Positions 8,040-15,405 of a stretch of DNA of 53,789 bases are shown here, piece after piece. Source of the DNA: Paracoccaceae bacterium (lineage in GTDB: Bacteria; Pseudomonadota; Alphaproteobacteria; Rhodobacterales; Rhodobacteraceae); contig QWDA01000016.1 of assembly GCA_003605175.1 (NCBI GenBank), positions 1 to 53,789 of the forward strand, in the 5' to 3' direction. The notes below the pieces were generated by a model, which was not told where the DNA came from, did not search any database, and saw nothing but the letters and a program-made list of their open reading frames with translations. The position numbers were made by a program, and so were the translations under genes. Each line of letters begins with the position of its first letter. Positions within the stretch are counted from its first letter, which is position 1.

Positions 8040-8198
8040 ATGCCCAATCCGAAATCCAAAGCCGCAATGACGCGGTTCAGGATGCACCAACGCGGACCAT
8101 CAGCGTCGGTGGGCCCGAATTTGCCTGTCGGGACCTGGGAGATCACGCCGGAAGGCCGACAGGCCACCATCGCCCGAACCCTACGAGAGACCAAATGA
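8040..8198 (+). CDS. Small 52-residue ORF coupled to DUF1993 gene
   Basis: ATG 8040, with GAAAGAG directly before it, to TGA 8196-8198. The stop overlaps the next ATG as ATGA. The product starts MPNPKSKAAMTRFRMHQRG and ends with the plausible domain-like LPVGTWEITPEGRQATIART. It could be a genuine small basic protein or the in-frame end of a larger decayed gene whose 5' part was lost in this pseudogene-rich stretch. No family recognised. Confidence 0.35.
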   Translation: MPNPKSKAAMTRFRMHQRGPSASVGPNLPVGTWEITPEGRQATIARTLRETK

Positions 8199-8719
8199 CG
8201 CTTTCGCTTTTCGACGCAACAGTTCCCGTATTCATCCAGTCACTGGGCAATCTCACCGTCTGGATGGACAAGGCCCTTCATCAGGGCCTGCCCGAGGCCG
8301 ATATTCTTCAGGCGCGTCTGGCGCCAGACATGCTGCCCTTTCCGGGACAGATTCAGCGCGCCTCTGACACAGCCAAGAATGCGGTCGGACGGCTGACGGA
8401 GGTCCCGGCACCGGCAATGCCGGATACCGAGGCGAGCATTGCGGCGCTTAACGCGCGCTGTCGTCGTACGATCGAATTCCTGCAATCCGTTGACCGGTCT
8501 GCCTTTGAAGGCGCCGGGGGGCGGGTGATCTCACTTCCTTATCCAAAGCTTGGGGAATTGCGGTTCAGCGGCGCGGCCTACGTGACAGATTATGCGCTGC
8601 CGAACTTCTTTTTCCACGTCACGACCGCTTATGGGCTGTTGCGGGCGACGGGCGTGGTCTTGGGCAAAGCGGACTATCTCGGTCATCTGGCCGCGCAGAG
8701 ACCGGGTACCTCCGCCTGA
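8195..8719 (+). CDS. DUF1993 domain-containing protein
   Basis: A 174-residue protein matching the DUF1993 family pattern (DinB-like helical fold): MTLSLFDATVPVFIQSLGNL, ADILQARLAPDMLPFPGQIQ, and a C-terminal ALPNFFFHVTTAYGLLRATG followed by LGKADYLG. The terminal F-H-x(3)-AYxLLR segment is highly typical. The frame is open from 7949, but ATG 8195 restores the canonical N-terminus and overlaps the preceding stop by four bases. Biochemical role unknown. It precedes a TetR gene, a thioesterase-like gene and an MDR oxidoreductase, which may form one operon. Confidence 0.85.
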   Translation: MTLSLFDATVPVFIQSLGNLTVWMDKALHQGLPEADILQARLAPDMLPFPGQIQRASDTAKNAVGRLTEVPAPAMPDTEASIAALNARCRRTIEFLQSVDRSAFEGAGGRVISLPYPKLGELRFSGAAYVTDYALPNFFFHVTTAYGLLRATGVVLGKADYLGHLAAQRPGTSA

Positions 8720-8754
8720 ATATACATGGACGACAGCAGTCTGGGGATCACATC

Positions 8755-9360
8755 ATGAAGGTTACACGGGAAAAGGCAGAAGAGAACCGCCAGAACGTCA
8801 TCGAGACGTCGAGCCGGTTGTTCCGCGAGAAGGGTTTCGATGGCGTGGGCGTCAGCACCCTGATGCAAGCGGCGGGATTGACGCATGGCGGCTTTTACAA
8901 GCAGTTCAAGTCAAAGGACGATCTGATCGCCCAAGCGACACGTGCGGCACTGGACCAGACCCGCAAGCGGCTTTCAGCGGTGAAGGGTGAGAACGGCGTC
9001 ACCTCATTCGAGACAGTGGTGCGCGCCTATCTGTCCGAAACCCATCGCGATGCGGTCGGTCAGGGCTGCGCTCTGGCGGCTCTGGGGGCCGATGCGGCCC
9101 GGCACGGCCCGGACGTGCGGCAGGTAATGCAGCAGGCTGTCGAAGAGTTTCTGGCTTTGTTGGCCGCCTCGGTCGAGGTGGAAATCAGCGAAGCCGCCCG
9201 GGACAAGGCCGTAGCGACACTTGCAACCATGGTCGGGGCGCTGGTGCTGTCGCGCGCAGTTGCCGATGTGGATCTGTCGAAGGAGATTCTTAAAACAGCG
9301 ACGCGGGAGGTCCTACCTTCCGCCAGCAATGAAGATCCAGGGCGGGACACGCTCCAATGA
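8755..9360 (+). CDS. TetR/AcrR-family transcriptional regulator
   Basis: 201 residues. The N-terminal HTH is NRQNVIETSSRLFREKGFDG, then VGVSTLMQAAGLTHGGFYKQF, with FKSKDDLI after it, the exact TetR_N layout. The helical C-terminal ligand domain has LGADAARHGPDVRQVMQQAV. Regulators with this THGGFYxxFxSKDDL signature commonly respond to electrophiles or aldehydes. It is followed, with an ATGA overlap, by the thioesterase-like gene and then an MDR oxidoreductase, so it likely controls this small operon. No operator was recognised. Confidence 0.88.
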   Translation: MKVTREKAEENRQNVIETSSRLFREKGFDGVGVSTLMQAAGLTHGGFYKQFKSKDDLIAQATRAALDQTRKRLSAVKGENGVTSFETVVRAYLSETHRDAVGQGCALAALGADAARHGPDVRQVMQQAVEEFLALLAASVEVEISEAARDKAVATLATMVGALVLSRAVADVDLSKEILKTATREVLPSASNEDPGRDTLQ

Positions 9361-9845
9361 ATGTATACGCAGCACCCCTCAAGGCTAGTGATATCGACCA
9401 TCTGAATGGTCTCGAATATGTCACTGCCCTATCCGAGAGGCGTGCGCTCCCGCCTCCGATGAACGATGTCATTCCTTTTGATCTGCTCGAGCCTGTCCCG
9501 GGGGAAGTGAAGCTGCGAGCCCTCCCCGAGGCGCGGGGCCATGATCCGATGGATATCGTCCATGGTGGCTGGCTGATGACATTGCTGGACAGTGTCATGG
9601 GGCTTGCCGGGCTGACGACCCTTGCCCCCGGTGAGATCCGCCCGACGCATGAAACCGCCGTGAAATTCCTGCGCCCCATCACCGTCGCCAGCGGCCCGAT
9701 CCTGGTGACAGGGCGCGTCCTGTCGTGAGGCCGCAGCGTCATCGCGCTGGAGGGGGGTGCCGAGGGCGCGGACGGAAAACTGCATGCACATGGGACATCG
9801 ACCTGCATGGTCGTGCAGCGCAGGCCTCGCGAGATGAATAACTGA
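9357..9845 (+). pseudogene. PaaI/hotdog-fold thioesterase interrupted by an in-frame TGA
   Basis: It starts at ATG 9357, overlapping the TetR stop. The frame codes a hotdog thioesterase: the helix region MDIVHGGWLMTLLDSVMGLA, with the active-site-region HGG, is followed by THETAVKFLRPITVASGPIL and VTGRVLS. TGA at 9726-9728 then stops it after 123 residues. Past the TGA the same frame continues GRSVIALEGGAEGADGKLHA, HGTSTCMVV, exactly the remaining strands of the family, to a second stop at 9843-9845. One CGA-to-TGA change (Arg) explains it. The 123-residue product lacks the last two strands and is probably unstable. Confidence 0.82.
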
Positions 9846-9905
9846 ACAATAAGGCTGCAGGTGGGTATGCGCGATGCACCCGGGCAGCGGAACGGAGATG
9901 GAACG

Positions 9906-10907
9906 ATGAAAGCCTATGCCCTCGAAAAATACAAAAAGGGCGCCGCAATGGTGGCGCAAGACCTGCCGGATCCGCAGCCCGGTCCATCCGATGTGCTGAT
10001 CAGGATCGGCGCGGCCGGTCTGAACGTGCTGGATCTCAAGATCCGCAACGGCGAGTTCAAATCGTTCCTGACCTACAAGCCGCCCTTCACGCTTGGCCAC
10101 GATCTGGCGGGGACGGTCATTGCCATCGGCACCCGGGTCAGCCGTTTCAAAGTGGGAGATATGGTCTATTCCCGCCCGCGCGACGGGCGGATCGGCACCT
10201 TCGCCGAGATGATCGCGGTTCATGAAGACGATGTGGCGTTGAAACCCGCCAGCCTTTCCATCGCCGAGGCTGCCGGTATGCCGCTGGTCGCGCTGACGGC
10301 CTGGCAAGCACTGGTCGAGGTCGCCAATGTCAGGCCGGGACAGAAGGTCTTCGTTCAGGCAGGGTCGGGCGGTGTGGGCACCATCGCTATCCAGCTTGCC
10401 AAACATCTGGGCGCGACGGTTGCGACCACCTGCGGTGCCAGCAGTGCTGAACTGATGCGCGATCTTGGCGCCGATGTGGTGATCGACTACCGGACGCAGG
10501 ATTTCGAAAAGGAGCTTTCGGATTATGATCTGGTCCTGCACAGTCAGGACGACGAGGCCCTACAGAAATCCTTCCGCGTCCTGAAACCCGGCGGGCTGCT
10601 GATCTCGATCTCGGGGCCTCCCACGCCAGCTTTCGCCAAGGCTCAAGGTATGAATGTCGTCTTGCAACTGGTGCTCGGCCTGATCAGCCGCAAGGCGCGC
10701 AAGACCGCCAAGAGTCTTGGCCTGCGCTACAGCTTTCTGTTGATGCGCGCCGACGGCCATCAACTGGCTGAGCTTGCAAAGCTGATCGAGGCCGGAGCGA
10801 TCAAGCCTGTGATGGACCGGACTTTCCCCTTCGATGAACTGAATGACGCGCTGGCCTATGTCGAAACCGGGCGCGCCAAGGGCAAGGTCGTGGTCGAATT
10901 GAACTGA
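9906..10907 (+). CDS. MDR-family NADP-dependent oxidoreductase (quinone-oxidoreductase-like)
   Basis: A 333-residue medium-chain dehydrogenase/reductase. The GroES-like N-terminal domain has GHDLAGTVIAIGTRVSRFKV. The nucleotide-binding signature is VFVQAGSGGVGTIAIQLAKH. The C-terminal PFDELNDALAYVETGRAKGK and VVVEL is the usual ending. The cysteine/histidine set of zinc-dependent members is absent, so it belongs to the zinc-independent QOR side and probably reduces enones or quinones with NADPH. ATG 9906 is preceded by GGAGATGG; the extension to 9861 is not needed. It lies 60 bp after the broken thioesterase. Confidence 0.87.
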   Translation: MKAYALEKYKKGAAMVAQDLPDPQPGPSDVLIRIGAAGLNVLDLKIRNGEFKSFLTYKPPFTLGHDLAGTVIAIGTRVSRFKVGDMVYSRPRDGRIGTFAEMIAVHEDDVALKPASLSIAEAAGMPLVALTAWQALVEVANVRPGQKVFVQAGSGGVGTIAIQLAKHLGATVATTCGASSAELMRDLGADVVIDYRTQDFEKELSDYDLVLHSQDDEALQKSFRVLKPGGLLISISGPPTPAFAKAQGMNVVLQLVLGLISRKARKTAKSLGLRYSFLLMRADGHQLAELAKLIEAGAIKPVMDRTFPFDELNDALAYVETGRAKGKVVVELN

Positions 10908-11404
10908 AGTGGCGTGACTGCGGTGAAGCGGCTCAGGGGTGCACAGGTTCGCTCAAAGTCGCAGCGTCGTACCAAGGGCTTTAACTCCCCCGGGCAGGGC
11001 CAATCCGTCTCTATCAGGCTTCCGAAGTGGGGCGGTCGTAGTCAGGGCCCATGGAAAAACATGAACCAAGCGTGACACAATGGCCTGCTCGCGGGTCATA
11101 GGCGCTGGCATCGCGGAGACGTCCAGAATCGGAGCGATGCCAGCGCCGGGCCTAAGTATTGACGTAGGATGCGGTTCGGCCTTTGCCGGATGCTCACTGG
11201 ATGCCGATATGTCGTTCCCGGTCCGGGATGTTCCTTCCCTTCGAGGTCGGCGCGATGGCCGAATCTCCACGCCTGGTTCAAGTACGGTTCGCCACGATCG
11301 CCGGCAGCGCGGTCGCACCCTCCACCAAAATGCGCTGACCATCCGATAACGTGACGTCCACGCGCTGCGCGGTGACGGAACGTCTATGTGATTTAAGTGC
11401 AGGA
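10908..11404. other. Gene-poor stretch with possible transposase trace
   Basis: About 500 bp without a convincing gene. On the minus strand near 11278-11400 a short frame reads QRVDVTLSDGQRILVEGATA and stops at 11278, loosely resembling the small accessory protein of IS66-type elements. The match is too short to assign. The rest looks like decayed DNA between the MDR gene and the convergent membrane-protein gene. Confidence 0.35.
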
Positions 11405-11857
11405 TCAGAATGGCCAGTTCAGCTCCGGTTTGATCCTCATCATCAGCACGACCAGCGAGAAAAGAATGATCATGGTCAGGCGGCCCAGCAGAGCGCGATT
11501 GTCCGTGAGGATGGCTCGGACGCCGACGTCACTCCCCCCCACCTCCGGCAGCCGGCGGACTTTGGTGATCCATGGACGGACGAATATGCTCTCGACGGTG
11601 ATCAGGAGGACAATCAGTCCAAACGAGCACAGCAGCCATGGCGTCAGAAGTGACCAGCCACCAAGAATGACCAGAGCAATACCCGTAAAGATGCCGACTG
11701 CAATGAGAGGACCCACTATACGATTGGCAACGAGTGCGAATCTGGCCGGATTGACCCGGCCAAGGCGCGCCGGGATGAACAGCAGTTCGCCGAGCACCAT
11801 CAGCACCAACGCTGCGCTCATCGCGATTGCATGAATTGTGACGATATTTCCGTACAT
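11405..11857 (-). CDS. Four-helix integral membrane protein of unknown function
   Basis: 150 residues with four hydrophobic segments, near 8-28 (AIAMSAALVLMVLGELLFI), 45-68 (RIVGPLIAVGIFTGIALVIL), 72-93 (LTPWLLCSFGLIVLLITV) and 125-143 (LTMIILFSLVVLMMRI). It resembles small DUF2269-like membrane proteins, but no signature motif allows a firm family call. ATG at 11857. It stands alone between an IS5-type fragment and a gene-poor stretch. Confidence 0.7.
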   Translation of the reverse strand: MYGNIVTIHAIAMSAALVLMVLGELLFIPARLGRVNPARFALVANRIVGPLIAVGIFTGIALVILGGWSLLTPWLLCSFGLIVLLITVESIFVRPWITKVRRLPEVGGSDVGVRAILTDNRALLGRLTMIILFSLVVLMMRIKPELNWPF

Positions 11858-11982
11858 GGAGTAATCCCCTGCATTGCAGTGTCAGATTGATGGCGCTTGG
11901 ATCCGCCCATTGCGGCCTGACCGCTACCGGTTCCAATGCCACGGGAGTTGTTCATCGAATTTGTTGATTTTGTAGTCGGGTA

Positions 11983-12255
11983 TGCGTGCGAGGGTGCGCG
12001 TTTGATGCAGACTGGTTTTGCACTGCCCTCGCTGATCGCAATGTTACCCCTGTCATCCCGCAAAAATCAAACAGGCGTTTCCCCGTGATATTCGACAAGG
12101 AAACATACAAATGGCGACGCCTGATTGAAGATTACTTCGGGAAGCTCAAGGAAAACAGGGGCATCGCAATGCGACCATGCTAAACAGATCAGAGCTTCAG
12201 CGCCTTCATCTCGCTTTCAGCCACCATCGTTCAGCACAAATGAACGTCAACAGGC
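11983..12255 (+). mobile_element. IS5-family transposase C-terminal remnant and IS end
   Basis: The frame carries FDADWFCTALADRNVTPVIP, then DKETYKWRRLIEDYFGKLKE and NRGIAMRPC: the third catalytic-region blocks (DADWF...; Y-x2-R-x3-E) of IS5-type DDE transposases. TAA at 12181-12183 interrupts it, after which the same frame continues TDQSFSAFISLSATIVQHK to a stop. The following TCAACAGGCCCTAG is a likely IS terminus. The N-terminal two thirds of the transposase is missing. The direction matches the N-terminal remnant at 13474. Confidence 0.72.
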
Positions 12256-12320
12256 CCTAGTCGTTGCCGCCCTCACGCTAGCCTCTGCGTGTCGCAGAAG
12301 GCCGCGTGAAGGGCTGCGCC

Positions 12321-13307
12321 TCAGGCGTTGACGTCGACGACGGTGCGGCCTTGTATCTTCCCTTCGAGGACAAGGTTCGCGATCTCGGGAACCTCGGCGA
12401 GGCCAACCACCTTCGTCGTGCGTGCGAGCTTCTTGAGATCGAGATCGCGCGCCAGACGCGACCAGGCTTCGAGGCGAACCGATTGGGGAGCGTTGACGGA
12501 ATCGATGCCTGCGAGCGTGACGTTGCGCAGGATGAAGGGCAGCACCGAGGTGGAAAGATCGAAGCCCTGTGCGAGGCCGCAAGCCGTCACCACGCCACGG
12601 TACTTGGTCTGCGCCAGTACGTTCGCCAGCGTGTGGCTGCCGACAGAATCAATCACGCCCGCCCAGCGTTCACTCGAGATGGGCTGGCCTGGTTCCGAGA
12701 GAGTGCGCCGATCGATGACTTCGGCTGCGCCCAGTTCTCGCAGATAGTCTGCTTCCTGGAGACGGCCAGTTGAAGCGATTACACGATAGCCAAGATCGGA
12801 AAGAAGCGCGATCGCAATCGATCCGACGCCGCCATTGGCTCCGGTCACAAGGATGTCGCCCCGGTCAGGGGTGATGCCACCATGTTCCAGGGCAAGCACG
12901 GACAGCATGGCCGTGTAGCCTGCCGTGCCGATGGCCATGGCGTCCCTCGTGGAAAAAGGCTCCGGGATCTTGACAAGCCATTCGCCGCTCAGCCGTGCCT
13001 TCTGGGCATAACCACCATGATGTGTCTGGCTCAGGCCCCAACTGTTGGCGACAACCCGATCACCGACCGCGATCCCCGGGTAGGAAGATGTTTCCACCGT
13101 GCCTGCGAAATCGATGCCTGGGATCAGCGGAAACTGCTTGATGACATCCCCGAAGCCGTTGAGAGCAGCGGCATCCTTGTAGTTCACGGTCGAGTACTCG
13201 ACCGCCACTGTCACGTCCCCTGGCATAAGGTTGCTGTCTTCGAACGCGACAACGTCGGTCGAAAGCTTGTCGCCGTGTTTGGTAGTCAGAAGTGCTTTGA
13301 ATGTCAT
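12321..13307 (-). CDS. MDR oxidoreductase, acrylyl-CoA reductase (AcuI/YhdH)-like
   Basis: A 328-residue medium-chain reductase. The features are VNYKDAAALNGFGDVIKQFP, IPGIDFAGTVETS, the nucleotide-binding ILVTGANGGVGSIAIALLSD, and ending LVLEGKIQGRTVVDVN. The NYKD and GITPDRGDILVTGA-x-GGVG patterns are those of the YhdH/YhfP group, which includes AcuI, the NADPH acrylyl-CoA reductase of DMSP/acrylate degradation. Without neighbouring ddd/acu genes, substrate assignment stays open. The ATG at 13307 has GGAGAG 5 bases upstream. IS5-type fragments lie on both sides, suggesting it was carried or trapped by IS activity. Confidence 0.85.
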   Translation of the reverse strand: MTFKALLTTKHGDKLSTDVVAFEDSNLMPGDVTVAVEYSTVNYKDAAALNGFGDVIKQFPLIPGIDFAGTVETSSYPGIAVGDRVVANSWGLSQTHHGGYAQKARLSGEWLVKIPEPFSTRDAMAIGTAGYTAMLSVLALEHGGITPDRGDILVTGANGGVGSIAIALLSDLGYRVIASTGRLQEADYLRELGAAEVIDRRTLSEPGQPISSERWAGVIDSVGSHTLANVLAQTKYRGVVTACGLAQGFDLSTSVLPFILRNVTLAGIDSVNAPQSVRLEAWSRLARDLDLKKLARTTKVVGLAEVPEIANLVLEGKIQGRTVVDVNA

Positions 13308-13383
13308 TGATCTCTCCATTGAAACAACCCGCTGGGTGCCATGATCGACGAGTGTAATATGATGACCGTCATATAAAAGTCAA

Positions 13384-13653
13384 TGGGCCTGATGGCGACT
13401 GTTGAAAGGCGTTGTTGCGGAAGTCTTTGGCTTGAAGATTAACTTTTTGAATCCAATGGGTTAGGCGGAAGCCATGACCAAGCCGGACCCGCCCCGCTAC
13501 CGTACCATGAACTGGCCCTCGTACGACCGCTCGCTTGAACGAAGCGGGTCGATGCTGATCCATCTCGATCCAGAGATGCAATGGCTCGCGGAACCTGCAA
13601 GCAAGATGGGCAGGCCTGCGGTTTTCTCCGACACGGCGATCCAGATGTGCCGG
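13384..13653 (+). mobile_element. IS5-family N-terminal remnant
   Basis: From ATG 13474 the frame reads PPRYRTMNWPSYDRSLERSG and continues SMLIHLDPEMQW...RPAVFSDTAIQMC, closely paralleling the intact transposase at 33839 (TYRTRNWPAYNEALKRRGSL, TIWFDPE, YSDAAIQTC). It then breaks at about 13653, just before the end of the convergent hydrolase gene (13669). GGGCCTGATGGCGA at 13384 resembles the complement of the IS end at 12255 (CTAGGGCCTGTTGA) and may be the left terminus. Confidence 0.72.
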
Positions 13654-13668
13654 AGGTTACCTTCCGGA

Positions 13669-14553
13669 TTACTGCTGTAGCATCGCCCGAGCGAGGTCCT
13701 TGGGGCTTTCGACTGCCGAAAAGTGGCCGGTTTCCTTCAGCACGATTGAACGGGCATTAGGGATCAGGTTGCGTGTACGTTCCCTTTCAGCGGGCCGCGA
13801 CCAGTCGCTGTCGCCATAGATCAGCGTGACCGGCACATCGAGCTTGGAGTAGCGATCTCTCGCAGCGCTCCATGACCGCCAGCCCGAAAGCACCTTGCGC
13901 GAGGCTTTCCGAATGCCCGGGCGGCTGCCCACAGCGTTCAAGGTGTTGAGGAGGTCATCGGGAAACTTGCGCGGGTCATGATAACCGCCGCTCATGATGT
14001 TCTTGAGCACAAACTTGTTTTCGATTGCTGCGAAGATCGCGCCGATGACAGGGATCTGCAAGCTGCCGACGATCAGATTGGCGAAGGCGTTGCCGCGTCG
14101 AATTCCGTCGCCATAGCGGGTATCGTAGTCGTAGGGATTGATCGAGATCACCTGCCGGATCCGGTCAGGGATGGCTGTGGCCACGGTCAGGGCCAGAACA
14201 CCGCCGATCGACTCGCCCGCGATGGTGACATCGGCGAGATCGAGCTTCTCGATGAACCCGACGACGCCTTCCCGGAAGTAGGTCTCGTCGTAACGCCCCT
14301 TCGGATCGATCCGTGAATAGCCATGCCCTGGAAGGTCGACCGTATAAACGGTGAACGATTCTTCAAGCAGCGGCACCAGATCGCGGAAATACTCCAGCTG
14401 AGTGCGGATGGTGTGGAGCAGGACGAGCGCAGGGCCGGTTCCCGACTTCTGGTACCGAAGCGTGTGCGCCTCGGAGATTTTCAGTTCGACCGGCGCTGTT
14501 GACTGATGAATGGTCGCAGGACTGGCGGACGCGTTTTGTTGTGCGAAAGACAT
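13669..14553 (-). CDS. Alpha/beta-fold hydrolase
   Basis: A 294-residue alpha/beta hydrolase. It has ALVLLHTIRTQLEYFRDLVP (HT in place of HG), the nucleophile elbow AGESIGGVLAL (Ser near 134), the acid in LIYGDSDWSRPAE and the catalytic His in KETGHFSAVESP near the C-terminus. All three catalytic elements are present, so it should be active; the substrate is unknown. It is divergent from a TetR gene at 14682 with two operator-like repeats between them, and is probably repressed by that regulator. The 3' end lies 16 bp from an IS5 remnant but appears complete. Confidence 0.87.
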   Translation of the reverse strand: MSFAQQNASASPATIHQSTAPVELKISEAHTLRYQKSGTGPALVLLHTIRTQLEYFRDLVPLLEESFTVYTVDLPGHGYSRIDPKGRYDETYFREGVVGFIEKLDLADVTIAGESIGGVLALTVATAIPDRIRQVISINPYDYDTRYGDGIRRGNAFANLIVGSLQIPVIGAIFAAIENKFVLKNIMSGGYHDPRKFPDDLLNTLNAVGSRPGIRKASRKVLSGWRSWSAARDRYSKLDVPVTLIYGDSDWSRPAERERTRNLIPNARSIVLKETGHFSAVESPKDLARAMLQQ

Positions 14554-14583
14554 ATCGGTTCCCTTTCGAAGGCTGTTGAGAGT

Positions 14584-14601
14584 GTAAACAACTCAGTTTA
14601 C
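14584..14601. promoter_or_regulatory. Operator-like repeat 1 (hydrolase/TetR intergenic)
   Basis: GTAAAC-N6-GTTTAC, an 18-bp inverted repeat in the 128-bp divergent region. It is repeated, with one mismatch, 29 bp downstream at 14613. A TetR-type autoregulatory site is likely. Confidence 0.65.
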
Positions 14602-14612
14602 TCCCTGCTTGG

Positions 14613-14639
14613 GTATACAGATCAGTTTACACTGTCAAT
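14613..14639 (-). promoter_or_regulatory. Operator-like repeat 2 overlapping a putative promoter for the hydrolase
   Basis: GTATAC-N6-GTTTAC (14613-14630), same spacing as repeat 1. Read on the minus strand, a perfect -35 TTGACA at 14634-14639 is followed after 15 bases by TATACC, so the repeat fills the spacer and -10 region of a promoter pointing at the hydrolase gene. Repressor binding there would block transcription. Confidence 0.55.
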
Positions 14640-14681
14640 GGGGTCTGTTAGATTGGGTGCGAAGTATTTTTGAGGGCGGCA

Positions 14682-15275
14682 ATGAAACGCGACGAACAGG
14701 CTACGGCGAAGAAGCGGGAGATCGTGCAACATGCGTTCGACAACTTCTACGATGGAGGCTTCCATGCCACCGGCGTCGACACCGTCATGGCGGACTCGGG
14801 CATCTCGAAACGGACGCTCTACAAGTACTTCCCTTCGAAGGAAGATCTGATCGATGCGGTTCTGGACCACTACGGCGAGCAGATCGAGAAGACGCTGTTC
14901 GAAACTGTCCTGAGATCCTGCAGCGATCCCCGTGAGCAGATTCTGAAATGCTTTGATCTGCGCCGACAGATTCTGCAGGACAGCCCGCTGCGGGGTTGTC
15001 TTGGGCTGAAGGCCGCGCAGGAGTTTGCGGGCAGACACGAGGCGCTCGCCACGCATGGCAAGCATATAGCCTTCGTCGTGGACGATTGGTTTGTGGACGC
15101 TTGCCAGCGCGGGCGTTTCGCCCAACCGGAAGTTCTGGGAAAGCAGATTGCGACGTTGTTCCAGGGGGCCGTTCTCTTGTCGCAGGTCTATGGCGACACG
15201 TCACCATTCGATCCGGCAAGACAAGCCGCCGGGACCCTCATGAACGAGGCGGCGACTCTCGTTGCGGAGGCCTGA
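14682..15275 (+). CDS. TetR/AcrR-family transcriptional regulator
   Basis: 197 residues from ATG 14682, with GAGGG ahead; an upstream TTG at 14670 is less likely. The HTH is KREIVQHAFDNFYDGGFHAT, then GVDTVMADSGISKRTLYKYF and PSKEDLIDAVL, the textbook TetR_N motif. The C-terminal domain (RGCLGLKAAQEFAGRHEALA, QIATLFQGAVLLSQVYGD) resembles the TetR_C_6-type ligand domain. It lies divergent from the hydrolase and presumably represses it and itself through the paired GTAAAC/GTTTAC sites. About 130 bp without features separate its end from the LacI gene. Confidence 0.88.
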   Translation: MKRDEQATAKKREIVQHAFDNFYDGGFHATGVDTVMADSGISKRTLYKYFPSKEDLIDAVLDHYGEQIEKTLFETVLRSCSDPREQILKCFDLRRQILQDSPLRGCLGLKAAQEFAGRHEALATHGKHIAFVVDDWFVDACQRGRFAQPEVLGKQIATLFQGAVLLSQVYGDTSPFDPARQAAGTLMNEAATLVAEA

Positions 15276-15405
15276 TTTCCGGCCCTGCCCCTTTGGTCCG
15301 GCCAGCCCGCCGAGGGCAATTCGATGGGGCGTGGCAGTTTGTCGTTCAGCCGGGAGCTTTGTCAAACAAGCCGAACCGCCTCGCTCGCACGGACAATGCA
15401 AGGCA

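Noticed and set aside
9726-9728. TGA considered as a selenocysteine codon
   Set aside because: The position is Arg/Lys-like in the family, not catalytic, and no SECIS-like structure was noticed just after it.
10953-11342. 129-codon minus-strand ORF after the MDR gene
   Set aside because: Arg/Pro-rich random-looking sequence without start signals; only a short possible IS66-like trace lies near it.
12321-13307. Considered part of a DMSP/acrylate pathway (AcuI)
   Set aside because: No dddP, dddL, dmdA or acuK/acuN-like neighbours; the flanks are IS remnants. Only the family can be stated.
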